Assembly: GCA_011049095.1 (NCBI GenBank)
Contig: DSDE01000459.1
Location: forward strand, 1 to 13,689
Source: Fidelibacterota bacterium
GTDB taxonomy: Bacteria > Fidelibacterota > Fidelibacteria > Fidelibacterales > DSDE01
DNA: 13,689 nt
Direction of reading: 5' to 3'
Shown: piece after piece, positions 1-8,329 of the stretch
How the letters are laid out: every line of letters starts with the position of its first letter
Numbering within the stretch: position 1 is the first letter of the stretch
The notes under the pieces: model-generated
Told to the model about the DNA's origin: nothing
The model's input: only the letters and a program-made list of their open reading frames with translations
Database searches by the model: none
Program-made: the position numbers and the translations under genes

Positions 1-3
1 CAT
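1..3 (-). CDS. Start codon of a leftward gene that continues outside the window
   Basis: Only the start codon lies inside the window. On the minus strand an ATG occupies positions 3-1 and is preceded by AAAGGAGG, with GGAGG at 12-8 and a 4-nt spacer, which is a very good ribosome binding site. A matching promoter lies at 55-27. An alternative ATG at 20-18 is in another frame and would place the GGAGG inside its own coding sequence, so the ATG at 3 is preferred. The product cannot be read. Confidence 0.6.
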
Positions 4-26
4 ATATCCTCCTTTTTCATATTAAC

Positions 27-55
27 AGTATAGAGGTACAGAGATTCAGTTTCAA
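27..55 (-). promoter_or_regulatory. Sigma70-type promoter for the gene at the left edge
   Basis: On the minus strand there is a -35 element TTGAAA (55-50), a 17-bp spacer and a -10 element TATACT (32-27). Each hexamer differs from consensus at one position and the spacer is optimal. Transcription would begin near position 20, giving a short leader of about 17 nt that contains the GGAGG and then the ATG at position 3. The agreement of promoter, ribosome binding site and start codon makes this the most convincing promoter in the window. Confidence 0.65.
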
Positions 56-163
56 TGCTTATTATCGAAAACCAAACAAGGTGTGATCCCGATAACAGCC
101 TGTTTTTAGTGTGATTAGTTTGAAAATCAGCTATTTTTTCATTCTAACTAACTGAAAATCAGA

Positions 164-1618
164 TTATCCAGCCAGATGCTTTTTAGCCGTCTCTTCACCC
201 AGTTTGATATCAACTAATCTTAGCAGAATGCCACCGGCAATAAAAAGCAGTAAAACCGATAAGATGCCAGAACGGACATTGCCAGTGACCATCGTGATAG
301 TTCCCATCATAGCCGGACCAAGCACTGCAGCAAATTTTCCTAACATATTGAAAAAACCATAAAACTCTGCTGCTTTATCTTTGGGGATAATTCTGGAGTA
401 GAGACTGCGGCTGATAGCCTGAATGCCTCCCTGGAAAAGCCCGATTCCAAAAGCCAGCATATAAAAATGACTGACTGTGGTCATGAAAAAACCCAAAATC
501 GTAAAAATGCTATAGGCAACGATGCCGGTATAGACAGCATTTTTAGGGCCGACTTTACTGGTGTACCAACTGTAAACCAAAGTGGCCGGAAAAGCCACAA
601 ACTGCACCATTAGCAGCGCTGTAATAAGCGATGATGCGGGAAAACCCAGTGAGCTGCCGTAATCAACAGCCATACGAATAATGGTATCCACACCATCGAT
701 ATAAAACCAGTAGGCCAAAAGAAAAAGTCCCACCACCTTCAGATGACGAATCTCTTTTAGGGTATTTAAAAGCTGCAGCCAACCTAATTTAATTGCCTTG
801 TGAATGGGTACAGAATTTAGCAATTTGGGCTCTTCCACAAACAGAATAATCGGAATCGAAAAAAGCCCCCACCAGACGGCCACCGATAAAAATGACGCTT
901 TAATGGCGGCTGCTTCCGCGCTGCCCAGCGCTGCCGTAACCAGCTTAATGAGATCAGATTCACTCTGGGTATTTGTGGTAAATGCTTGAACAATCATAGC
1001 GTAACGATCATCTAAGCCAAAGACCACCATTTTGAGCTCCTCAAAACCGATGGCTTCGCTTTTTATTTGTCGGGCTGCAGCAGCCAGGTCGCCACTGATA
1101 AAGCCAAAAATTTCTGGCTTCAAATACATAATCACATTGACCAAAAAAAGCAAACCACCGCCGATATAGCCCATTGAAAAGCCAAGGGAGGAGACATAAT
1201 CTACTTTCTTTGCGCTGGCGACACCAGGCAAAAGGCTGTCGTAAAAAATATTTCCGCCGCTGAAGCCTACAGTTGCCAGCACATAAAAGGCCGCTGCCAT
1301 TTGCCAGTGCCCTTGAGCCACCATCCAGAGAGAGCCGCTCATTATCACACCCAAAAAAGCGAATAGCATCAGGAATTTCTTTTTAGCTGTACCCTTATCA
1401 GCAACTGCGCCAAGGAAAGGCGCCAAGGCTGCCACAATAATGCTGGCCAGTGAATTGGCCAGGCCTAGATAAAAGGTACTTTCTTCCGGCGCTTCAGGAT
1501 TTGCCCAATAAGCCTTAAAGAAAATTGGAAAGAAACCAGCCATCACCGTTGTGGCGAAAGCGCTGTTGGCCCAGTCATAAAAGGCCCAGGACCAGATGGA
1601 ACGTCTTTGATCAAGCAT
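164..1618 (-). CDS. MFS transporter, UMF1 / Atg22-like family
   Basis: This is a 484-residue polytopic inner-membrane protein with about 12 hydrophobic segments. The N-terminal signature WAFYDWANSAF (residues 11-21) is the hallmark of the UMF1 (Atg22-like) branch of the major facilitator superfamily, and GAVADKGTAKK (70-80) is the usual loop motif after the second transmembrane helix. Members are putative effluxers of small molecules, amino acids in the case of yeast Atg22; the substrate here is unknown. A hydrophilic stretch at about residues 170-245, rich in Ala, Glu and Lys, enlarges a central loop. I chose the ATG at 1618 because GGGAGGT sits just before it; an in-frame TTG at 1630 would put that site inside the gene. 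It lies 197 nt beyond the unknown membrane-protein gene, behind a possible terminator, so it is probably not strictly part of the upstream operon. Confidence 0.88.
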   Translation of the reverse strand: MLDQRRSIWSWAFYDWANSAFATTVMAGFFPIFFKAYWANPEAPEESTFYLGLANSLASIIVAALAPFLGAVADKGTAKKKFLMLFAFLGVIMSGSLWMVAQGHWQMAAAFYVLATVGFSGGNIFYDSLLPGVASAKKVDYVSSLGFSMGYIGGGLLFLVNVIMYLKPEIFGFISGDLAAAARQIKSEAIGFEELKMVVFGLDDRYAMIVQAFTTNTQSESDLIKLVTAALGSAEAAAIKASFLSVAVWWGLFSIPIILFVEEPKLLNSVPIHKAIKLGWLQLLNTLKEIRHLKVVGLFLLAYWFYIDGVDTIIRMAVDYGSSLGFPASSLITALLMVQFVAFPATLVYSWYTSKVGPKNAVYTGIVAYSIFTILGFFMTTVSHFYMLAFGIGLFQGGIQAISRSLYSRIIPKDKAAEFYGFFNMLGKFAAVLGPAMMGTITMVTGNVRSGILSVLLLFIAGGILLRLVDIKLGEETAKKHLAG

Positions 1619-1641
1619 AATACCTCCCAATGTGTGTAAAA

Positions 1642-1665
1642 ACAGACTGCGTAAACCAGGTCTGT
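1642..1665 (-). terminator. Possible weak intrinsic terminator
   Basis: Reading leftward, ACAGAC (1665-1660) pairs with GTCTGT (1647-1642). Two more pairs (TG with CA) can form if one C is bulged, leaving a 7-nt loop. The stem runs directly into a T tract (1641-1638). It would end transcripts from the selB-mutS operon just before the transporter gene. The stem is short and the T tract is brief, so it may be leaky or due to chance. Confidence 0.35.
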
Positions 1666-1672
1666 CGCCTCA

Positions 1673-1810
1673 TCAGTCTCTTTTTCTCCACATCAGATGG
1701 TATTTATCAATTTGCTTTTGTTTAGGGGCACTGTTTTGTTTCACAGCGAAATTTAAGCTAAAAATATCCGCCCTGTTACTCAAATTTTTATTTTGCTCAT
1801 AGTTTATCAT
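1673..1810 (-). CDS. Possible 45-residue basic small protein
   Basis: A short leftward ORF starts with ATG at 1810, only 5 nt after the stop codon of the upstream membrane-protein gene. An AGG lies 4 nt before the ATG, which is a minimal ribosome binding site. The predicted product is hydrophilic and Lys/Asn/Gln-rich, beginning MINYEQNKNL and ending HLMWRKRD, with no membrane segment and no family I recognise. The position at the end of an operon and the lack of any other explanation for this stretch support it; the weak ribosome binding site and short length argue against it. It may be a chance ORF. Confidence 0.25.
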   Translation of the reverse strand: MINYEQNKNLSNRADIFSLNFAVKQNSAPKQKQIDKYHLMWRKRD

Positions 1811-1815
1811 TTTAC

Positions 1816-2844
1816 CTAGTTGTTAAAATGACTCTTGAGAAGTATCACACTTATCAGCGCTAGCATTAATAAGGCGCCGAAATAGGCACTGATTTGCATC
1901 GCAGAGATTAAAACAAAAAAGGCTCCGGTCAGCGTCCAAATCAGATTGTGTCGCCTTGTATCCTGAAAGTATATCTTTTCGTAAGCAGTTTCGACCTGTG
2001 AGCTTTTCCAAAGATAGAAAAAAATTGCAGTGAGAAATAAAAAGAGAAAGCCATTTAGGCGAATTAACGCCATCCATCCGCCGCTGCTTTCGAAAGATAA
2101 AATGCCCATAATGACAGAAAAGACAATCATTAGGAGGCCTGATATGGAAAAATGAATTGCCAGCCGCCGGGCAAAGGCTTTTAAAAAACCTTTTTGCTCA
2201 TAGGCATCATTGCCCATCATCAAGACAGCGCTGAAAAGACTTATCAAGACCCAAATTATCAGTCGCGAGCCAAAAATAATTTCGCCCATAAATTCCATTT
2301 TTTGAGAATGAATGAGGAGATGCCAGCCTTCAATCAGCTTTAGTTGCTGCAGGCTGCTGAAAAGCAGCAGAACGTGTATAAAGAGAAAAAACGCTGTCAG
2401 AGGAACAGCCAGAGTCAGCCAGCCACATTCTCGCTTGTAATTTGGGAAATGATCCCCGCGGGAAGCTTCTTTGCCAGACAGATTGATGATCATTCCTATA
2501 AGGGAATAGATAAGAGTATAGATGAAAAAGACAAAGCTATTTTGGCGGGTCTGGGCTGTGATATCTGGGGCTGCAGCCAAAGCGACAGAGAAAAATGCGG
2601 CAATTCCTGCTGCAAGCAGCCAGCTTAAAAAGGCATTTTGGTAATAGAGTCCTGGCTCTATCATTGTCTGTTTCTTCACGAAGAGACGCAGGGGCATCAC
2701 CAATTTTTGGTTTAAAATATATAGGATGAGTATGTGCCAGCCATAAACAAATAGCCAGGCTGGCAGATGAAACCAGGTTCGAAATAGTGTGAGTTCATTT
2801 ACCGCCAAGAGCAAGAGATAAGGAACCATAGTCAGGTAAATCAT
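1816..2844 (-). CDS. Polytopic membrane protein of unknown function
   Basis: This 342-residue protein is almost entirely hydrophobic, with about nine or ten membrane segments (roughly 5-21, 27-45, 71-92, 103-123, 141-165, 193-213, 233-252, 262-280, 303-322 and 324-338). Hydrophilic loops are short and carry Lys/Arg clusters such as the KK before residue 60 and the RR near 225. I recognise no catalytic motif or named family. The ATG at 2844 has a clean GGAGG with a 4-nt spacer. The gene begins 24 nt after the PorV-like gene, so it is very likely co-transcribed with selB, mutS and that gene. An envelope role alongside the outer-membrane protein is possible, but this is only inferred from position. 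Confidence 0.75.
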   Translation of the reverse strand: MIYLTMVPYLLLLAVNELTLFRTWFHLPAWLFVYGWHILILYILNQKLVMPLRLFVKKQTMIEPGLYYQNAFLSWLLAAGIAAFFSVALAAAPDITAQTRQNSFVFFIYTLIYSLIGMIINLSGKEASRGDHFPNYKRECGWLTLAVPLTAFFLFIHVLLLFSSLQQLKLIEGWHLLIHSQKMEFMGEIIFGSRLIIWVLISLFSAVLMMGNDAYEQKGFLKAFARRLAIHFSISGLLMIVFSVIMGILSFESSGGWMALIRLNGFLFLFLTAIFFYLWKSSQVETAYEKIYFQDTRRHNLIWTLTGAFFVLISAMQISAYFGALLMLALISVILLKSHFNN

Positions 2845-2868
2845 TAATCCTCCAAAGGAAATAGCTTA

Positions 2869-3897
2869 TCAGTCTAAGAGGACGGCCCGAAGTGAAAAGC
2901 TCAGCGCAAAAAGATGACTCTCGCCGAGACTGCTTTCAGATTGCAGGTAGCTGTATTGCAGATCAAAGTCCTGCAAAATGAGTCTGGCGCCCATCATCAT
3001 AGGACGATACTCATTTTTACTGAAAGTCAGTGAGAAGATTGAACGATAAGTGAACTGTACACCAGGCTGAAGTGTCAGGCTTCCCCAGTCAGAGCTGGCT
3101 CTAACTGCCAGCATATTTGTGGCCGGCACAAAAGCTGCTTCAAGATAAGGCTGAAATGAGAAATTATTCCAGATAAAGTGTCCGGCTAGCCCGCTTTCTA
3201 TGGTTAAAGGATACCACTCCTGAGCGCCATTGCTGAATTGTGTAAAGGCGAATGGCAGATTGCGTATTCGCCAAATATTAGAAACTTTTCCAAAGTGACG
3301 GGCTGCAGTAAGGTCAAAACTGAGTCCATATCCCTGGGTGGCAATAAGGTCCTGCATCGTTAGTCGGGTTATGATGCCAATTTGGTAATTCATTGCTTTT
3401 CGCCAAGGAAAGGCTGCCGCCAGAGCATAGTTGCTCAAAGCCCGAAAACGAACCTGCTCGTAGTTCAGACGCTCGCCTTCATCAAAAAGCCCATTGTTTT
3501 CACCTTCGTCAAGGGTGCCTGGAATGCCATCGCGACCATAATCCAATAATGCATTCCGACTGTCGGGCACCTGGTCTATGCTGACTCTGCCCAGCCAGAT
3601 ACCCAGGGCTTTCTCCTGAAAGTGGAAGGTGTATGCCCCTGCAGAAGCGCTAAGACTGTTTTGAAACCATACTGAGTGGAATAAGAAAAGGTCGTGTTTT
3701 TCATCAGCCGCGAGAGCAGAAGGATTGTAGAGGGTATTATGGCTTCCTTGGCTGAGGATGCCGCTATTCAGGCCGTAAAGCTCGCCCATAGGTCCGCCAA
3801 GGAGTTTTAGAAAATCGTTGCCATATCTGACGATTTCTCCATTAAGGCTCATTGTTGAAAGTATCGTGAGCGCTGCTATTGTATATCGTTTTTTCAT
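2869..3897 (-). CDS. PorV/PorQ-like outer-membrane beta-barrel protein
   Basis: A 342-residue exported protein. Residues 1-20 form a signal peptide (KKR, a hydrophobic core, then a small-residue cleavage region). The motif YNPSALA (57-63) resembles the NPA(G/S)LA motif at the start of PorV/PorQ barrels. The rest is rich in alternating aromatic/polar strands and ends with a strand-like hydrophobic tail (ALSFSLRAVLLD). PorV relatives act in outer-membrane export in type IX secretion or as transport-like barrels; which applies here is unclear. An acidic, Gly-rich insert at 119-142 carries several D/E residues in a D-x-G-x-D-G pattern and may bind calcium. Its ATG overlaps the mutS stop by 4 nt (ATGA at 3897-3894), so translation is probably coupled to mutS. 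Confidence 0.7.
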   Translation of the reverse strand: MKKRYTIAALTILSTMSLNGEIVRYGNDFLKLLGGPMGELYGLNSGILSQGSHNTLYNPSALAADEKHDLFLFHSVWFQNSLSASAGAYTFHFQEKALGIWLGRVSIDQVPDSRNALLDYGRDGIPGTLDEGENNGLFDEGERLNYEQVRFRALSNYALAAAFPWRKAMNYQIGIITRLTMQDLIATQGYGLSFDLTAARHFGKVSNIWRIRNLPFAFTQFSNGAQEWYPLTIESGLAGHFIWNNFSFQPYLEAAFVPATNMLAVRASSDWGSLTLQPGVQFTYRSIFSLTFSKNEYRPMMMGARLILQDFDLQYSYLQSESSLGESHLFALSFSLRAVLLD

Positions 3898-6497
3898 TGC
3901 ATCTTTCGTTTTAATTCATCCAGGGCCTGAAGCGCTTGCAAAGGTGTCATCTCTTCAATTTTCAAAGCTTTGATGTCTTTCGCCAGGGCGCTCTCTTTGG
4001 CCTCGAAGATACTGAGCTGATAGCTGTTTTCTTCTGCCTTAACCCTTGCTTTGATCATTTTTTTTCCATCGGGAAGGGCATGGTCTGAGCCGGAAAGGCT
4101 ATGAAGAATAGATTTCGCCCGATCCACAACAGATTTGGGAATGCCCGCCATCTGTGCTACATAAATGCCATAACTTTTATCTGCTGCACCTTGTATGATC
4201 TTCCTCAGGAATATAATTTTGTCGCCATATTCGCGAACGGCAACATTATAGTTTTTCACCCTGCCCAGGAGCTTTTCCAGCTCTGTCAGCTCGTGATAAT
4301 GGGTGGCAAAGAGGGTTCGCGCTGCCACCTGCTCGGTATTGTGGAGATATTCTACGACAGCCCAGGCGATGGAGAGTCCGTCATAGGTGCTGGTGCCCCG
4401 ACCGATTTCATCCAGCAAGATCAGGCTTTTGCTTGTGGCGGTATTAAGAATATTGGCGGTTTCTATCATTTCTGTAAGAAAAGTACTTTCGCCATAAGCC
4501 AGATTATCGCTGGCGCCAACTCTGGTGAAGATTTTATCGCTGATGCCAATTTTAGCTGAATCTGCCGGAATGTAGCTGCCGATGTGAGCCAGGAGTACAA
4601 TGAGACCGATTTGCCGCAGGTATGTGGATTTTCCAGCCATATTTGGGCCGGTGATAATGAGAATCTGATCTGTTAGCGTATCTAGAAAAACATCATTGGG
4701 AATAAAGGATTCTCCCGGCGGTAAAAGAGCTTCGATGACGGGATGCCGGCCTCCTTTGATTTCTAATATTCCTGTCTCTTCCAGCTCCGGAAGACACCAT
4801 TGTTCACGTTCCGTCAGCTCAGCCAGGGCTGCGTAAATATCAGTTTCAGCTACGATTCGAGTATTTTGTTGGATTACAGACAGATAAGGCAGCAGCTCAT
4901 CAAGGAGATTTAGCCAGAGCTGCCGTTCCAATTGTTGAAGTGACTCTTCTGCATTGAGGATTTTTTCTTCAAAAGTCTTTAGCTCTGGGGTGATGTAGCG
5001 TTCACAATTGACTAAAGTTTGCTTGCGAATATAATCTTCAGGCACTTTATCAGAGTGGGTGCGGGTTATCTCGATATAATAGCCAAAAACGCGGTTATAG
5101 CCAATTTTGAGGCTTGGAATATCCAGACGGCGGCGTTCATTTTCTTGCATCTTTACCAGATAGTCTTTACCGTGATAGGCTATTTGCCGCAATTCGGGAA
5201 GCTCAGGATGAAAGCTTTCCTGAAAGATGCCCCCTTCGTTGATGTTGATTGGCGGCTCCGGTAGAACAGCGCTGTCAATAAGTTTTATAAGTTTTTGTAA
5301 ACTATCAAGATGGGGGAAATTCAGCTCTTGATTGGATTCTAATCGTTCCGCTAATAAAACCGCATTGATAAGGCTTTCTTTCAGTACCAGCAGCTCTCTT
5401 GGGTTGATTTTTTTCGCTGAGAGTCTGCCCAGCAGCCGCTCGATATCGCCAATCTGATGCAGTATTTTTCGCGCTGATTGTCTGAGCTGAGCATTTTCTA
5501 AAAAAAAGCTGATCTGACGCTGTCTGAATAAAATTTTACTGATATCCTGGAGGGGGTGAAGAAGCCAGTGACGTATAAGACGGGCTGCCATTGGTGTATT
5601 TGTATTGTCAATTGCCCAGATAAGGGTGCCTTCGCCTCGCTCGCCATTGAGACGCTGCAGCAGCTCCAGATTGCGGATGGTAAAGTTGTCCATACTGAGA
5701 TAGTTGGCCAGCTCCAGAATATGCAGATTGCTGAGATGCTCCAGGCGTTGCTGAAAATTTTCTCTGATATAGTGGAGCAGCATTCCCACTGCTTGCTGGC
5801 CGGACCTATCATCTTCCAGGCCCATACCTTTTAATGAGTGGACTTTGAAGTGCTGCCGTATCTGTTCCTGGCAATAAATGCCATCGCTGATCCAGCTTTC
5901 CAGCGGTGTTATTAATCCTTTATAGAGGGGTAGCTTTTCTCGTAAAGTCTTTTCATTGCCTTCAGTAAAGAGGATTTCCTGAACTGGCAGGCTGGAGATG
6001 TAGTCCAGCACAGCCTCGGAGCTGCCTCTTACCAGGCTCATTTCACCGGTGGATATATCGGCATAAGCACAGACCGCATTTTTTTCATTCCAAATAACGG
6101 TAGCTAAGTAGTTATTTTCTTCACTGCTTAGGTATTTGTCATCTACAGCGGTTCCCGGTGTGACGATTTCTGTGATGTCTCGCTTTACAATGCCTTTGGC
6201 CTGCTTTGGGTCTTCAAGCTGTTCGCAAATAGCCACCCGGAGTCCGGCCCGCAGTAATTTATGCAGGTAGGCATCCAGTGCATGATGTGGAAAGCCTGCC
6301 AATGGCGTTTTTCCTGCTGCGCCATTGCTTCTTTTTGTTAGGGTGATGCCCAGGGTTTTTGCTGTTACTTTTGCGTCTTCGTCAAAGGTTTCATAAAAAT
6401 CGCCCATACGGAATAGGACAATTTTGTCGGGATGCTTTTTTTTGATGGCATGGTATTGGCGCATCAGGGGCGTGGCATTATCGTTTTTTGTGCTCAT
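3894..6497 (-). CDS. mutS: DNA mismatch repair protein MutS
   Basis: MutS is the ATPase clamp that recognises mismatches and small loops in DNA and recruits MutL. At 867 residues the length is normal for MutS1. The mismatch-contacting GDFYE is present with Phe34-Tyr35-Glu36. The connector, lever and clamp regions follow, and then the ABC-type ATPase with Walker A GPNMAGKST (617-625), the STFLTEM signature (671-677), Walker B LILLDE (Asp696/Glu697), GRGTSTYDG (699-707) and the FATHYHEL switch motif. All key residues are present, so the protein should be active. The ATG overlaps the selB stop by one base (TAATG), and its own stop overlaps the next gene (ATGA), placing it second in a tightly packed operon. 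mutL is not adjacent. Confidence 0.97.
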   Translation of the reverse strand: MSTKNDNATPLMRQYHAIKKKHPDKIVLFRMGDFYETFDEDAKVTAKTLGITLTKRSNGAAGKTPLAGFPHHALDAYLHKLLRAGLRVAICEQLEDPKQAKGIVKRDITEIVTPGTAVDDKYLSSEENNYLATVIWNEKNAVCAYADISTGEMSLVRGSSEAVLDYISSLPVQEILFTEGNEKTLREKLPLYKGLITPLESWISDGIYCQEQIRQHFKVHSLKGMGLEDDRSGQQAVGMLLHYIRENFQQRLEHLSNLHILELANYLSMDNFTIRNLELLQRLNGERGEGTLIWAIDNTNTPMAARLIRHWLLHPLQDISKILFRQRQISFFLENAQLRQSARKILHQIGDIERLLGRLSAKKINPRELLVLKESLINAVLLAERLESNQELNFPHLDSLQKLIKLIDSAVLPEPPININEGGIFQESFHPELPELRQIAYHGKDYLVKMQENERRRLDIPSLKIGYNRVFGYYIEITRTHSDKVPEDYIRKQTLVNCERYITPELKTFEEKILNAEESLQQLERQLWLNLLDELLPYLSVIQQNTRIVAETDIYAALAELTEREQWCLPELEETGILEIKGGRHPVIEALLPPGESFIPNDVFLDTLTDQILIITGPNMAGKSTYLRQIGLIVLLAHIGSYIPADSAKIGISDKIFTRVGASDNLAYGESTFLTEMIETANILNTATSKSLILLDEIGRGTSTYDGLSIAWAVVEYLHNTEQVAARTLFATHYHELTELEKLLGRVKNYNVAVREYGDKIIFLRKIIQGAADKSYGIYVAQMAGIPKSVVDRAKSILHSLSGSDHALPDGKKMIKARVKAEENSYQLSIFEAKESALAKDIKALKIEEMTPLQALQALDELKRKMQ

Positions 6498-8329
6498 TAC
6501 AGTCTATCTGTCATCAGTTTTGGACCTGCTGTCCGCAAATCTTCATTCCTCTCTGTCCAGCCTATATTATCGGAATATTCTAAAAGGGTCATAAGTTCTC
6601 TGCGAGTAAGCTGCAAGTATTCACGCAATTCGCCAGCCCGCCACGCTTGTCGCTCCTGAAAGGCTGCCGTCAATTTATCTGCCATTTGGTTCAGCGCGTT
6701 TCGATAAATGTAGCAGTCGCCATGAAGGTAGATCAGGTCACCGCTTTCTAACAGGGCGGACCAGACGGTGTCCAGCTCTTCAGGAGACAGCCCCGTAAGC
6801 TGGCGCACAGCTTTTCGGTCAAGCGCTGAAATTTTTTGTTCCAGAAGCCATTTTCTGAGGATATCTCTTTTTTGGGCCCACTTTTCAGGCCAGCAGGGCT
6901 GATGATTTATCTCGCAGAGGAGATTATTCTCAATAATATAGCTGCTTTTTTGGATAAGGTTTTGCAGAAATTCTAAAGGGATTTGGACTTGTGGCAGAAT
7001 TTCGTTCAGGGCTTTGCCTTTGCTCCAGGGTCGCTTGGCATAGTGTTTTTGCATTAGGCTCTGGATAATTTTTATCCGCTCGTTTTTCCATTCGGCGCTG
7101 CAATACCAAATCTCCCCCTTGATATCCTGCCATTCTTCCAGGCCTGTATCCTCTGCTCCAAGAAAAAGCTGGAGTTTTTGCAATTGAGTCTTAGATATCA
7201 GCTTTTTATTAAAAATAATATAGAGCGCTCCCGGGGAAAGTTTTGGCGACAGCTTCAGGGTTTTGATAGGCAGGCGTTGAGAATGGGTGATAAAGCAGAT
7301 TTCTCCACCGCCAAGGGTCTCCATCGGGCTATAGCGCCGCAATATCAGCCGCTGGCCGGGAAAGGCAAAGAGGGGGCTTTCTCCAACAAACCAGGCGAAT
7401 TTTTGCCCTGGGCTTTCATCGCTCATACGAATACGGCCAATGATTTCGCTGGTGCCGGTCAGCAGGCGAACCCGCATATTATTGCCAAAGGCTTGGTCTG
7501 CCGGCTGACTTATTCGAATGAGACAGCGCGCTCCGGCTTCAATATCTGTGAATGCACTCAGAACCATACCCCGAGAACTCTTCTCTGCCTTTATACCGCT
7601 GAGATTGATGGCTGCGCGGGTTCCGGCAAATGCTGCACTCGCAGTCTGATTATGGACTTGCAGGCCGCGAACTTGTACTTGTATTTTGCCGGGATTTAAT
7701 TCTATGGTATCCCCAAGCTGAATTTTTCCCTGCTGGACGGTGCCGGTTACCACGGTGCCATATCCGCTTATCGTAAAAACACGGTCAATAAAGTAGCGAA
7801 AGTCATCAATAGCTTTCTCAGCTTTATTAAGCTGCAGAGAAAAGAGATGATTTCGTAGATTTTCTATACCTTCTCCAGTGACGGCGCTGCATTTGAAAAG
7901 TGGAGCTTTTGCTAAAAAACTGCCTTGGAGAAGCTGCGAAATATCGTCTTCCAGCAATTCCATCCATTCTTCATCTGCTAAATCGCATTTACTGATGACC
8001 ACGGCGCCTTGCTTAACTTTGAGAAGCTCAAGAATTTCCAGATGTTCTTTGGTTTGGGGCATCACGCCATCATCGGCGGCGATGAGGAGCAGTGCGTAAT
8101 CTATCCCAGAAGCGCCAGAGACCATAGTGCGTATAAATTTTTCGTGGCCAGGCACATCAATGATCGCGATATTTTCTCCTAATAAGGCAAAACCAAGATC
8201 AATAGTCATGCCCCGTCGCTGCTCTTCCTGAAGCCGGTCCGGGTGCGTTCCGGTGAGAGCTTCCACTAAGGCGCTTTTCCCATGGTCAATGTGCCCTGCT
8301 GTGCCGATGGTGAGGTAATCTTTTGACAT
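6497..8329 (-). CDS. selB: Selenocysteine-specific elongation factor SelB
   Basis: SelB is a GTPase that delivers selenocysteinyl-tRNA to the ribosome at UGA codons marked by a SECIS hairpin. The 610-residue protein has P-loop GHIDHGKS (12-19), the switch region RRGMTIDLGFA (38-48) that is typical of SelB, DVPGHE (58-63) and the G4 box SKCD (113-116). The TKxD/SKxD form rather than NKxD is seen in this family. Two EF-Tu-like beta domains follow, then about 270 C-terminal residues with the character of the SelB winged-helix SECIS-binding domains. The ATG at 8329 is preferred over an in-frame TTG two codons upstream; neither has a clear ribosome binding site. It is the first gene of the leftward operon. 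No selA, selD or tRNA-Sec is in the window, and no selenoprotein with an in-frame TGA was noticed. Confidence 0.93.
   Translation of the reverse strand: MSKDYLTIGTAGHIDHGKSALVEALTGTHPDRLQEEQRRGMTIDLGFALLGENIAIIDVPGHEKFIRTMVSGASGIDYALLLIAADDGVMPQTKEHLEILELLKVKQGAVVISKCDLADEEWMELLEDDISQLLQGSFLAKAPLFKCSAVTGEGIENLRNHLFSLQLNKAEKAIDDFRYFIDRVFTISGYGTVVTGTVQQGKIQLGDTIELNPGKIQVQVRGLQVHNQTASAAFAGTRAAINLSGIKAEKSSRGMVLSAFTDIEAGARCLIRISQPADQAFGNNMRVRLLTGTSEIIGRIRMSDESPGQKFAWFVGESPLFAFPGQRLILRRYSPMETLGGGEICFITHSQRLPIKTLKLSPKLSPGALYIIFNKKLISKTQLQKLQLFLGAEDTGLEEWQDIKGEIWYCSAEWKNERIKIIQSLMQKHYAKRPWSKGKALNEILPQVQIPLEFLQNLIQKSSYIIENNLLCEINHQPCWPEKWAQKRDILRKWLLEQKISALDRKAVRQLTGLSPEELDTVWSALLESGDLIYLHGDCYIYRNALNQMADKLTAAFQERQAWRAGELREYLQLTRRELMTLLEYSDNIGWTERNEDLRTAGPKLMTDRL

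Noticed and set aside
1630..1632. Upstream alternative TTG starts for the transporter (1630), selB (8335) and the Lon/FG-GAP gene (10708).
   Set aside because: In each case an in-frame ATG lies a few codons downstream; for the transporter the GGGAGGT would be inside the coding sequence if the TTG were used.
4101..4559. A 152-codon rightward ORF inside mutS.
   Set aside because: It lies antisense to the conserved MutS ATPase domain; its sequence is a mirror of that gene and has no family features.
7178..7699. A 173-codon rightward ORF inside selB.
   Set aside because: Antisense to conserved SelB domains, with no ribosome binding site and implausible composition.
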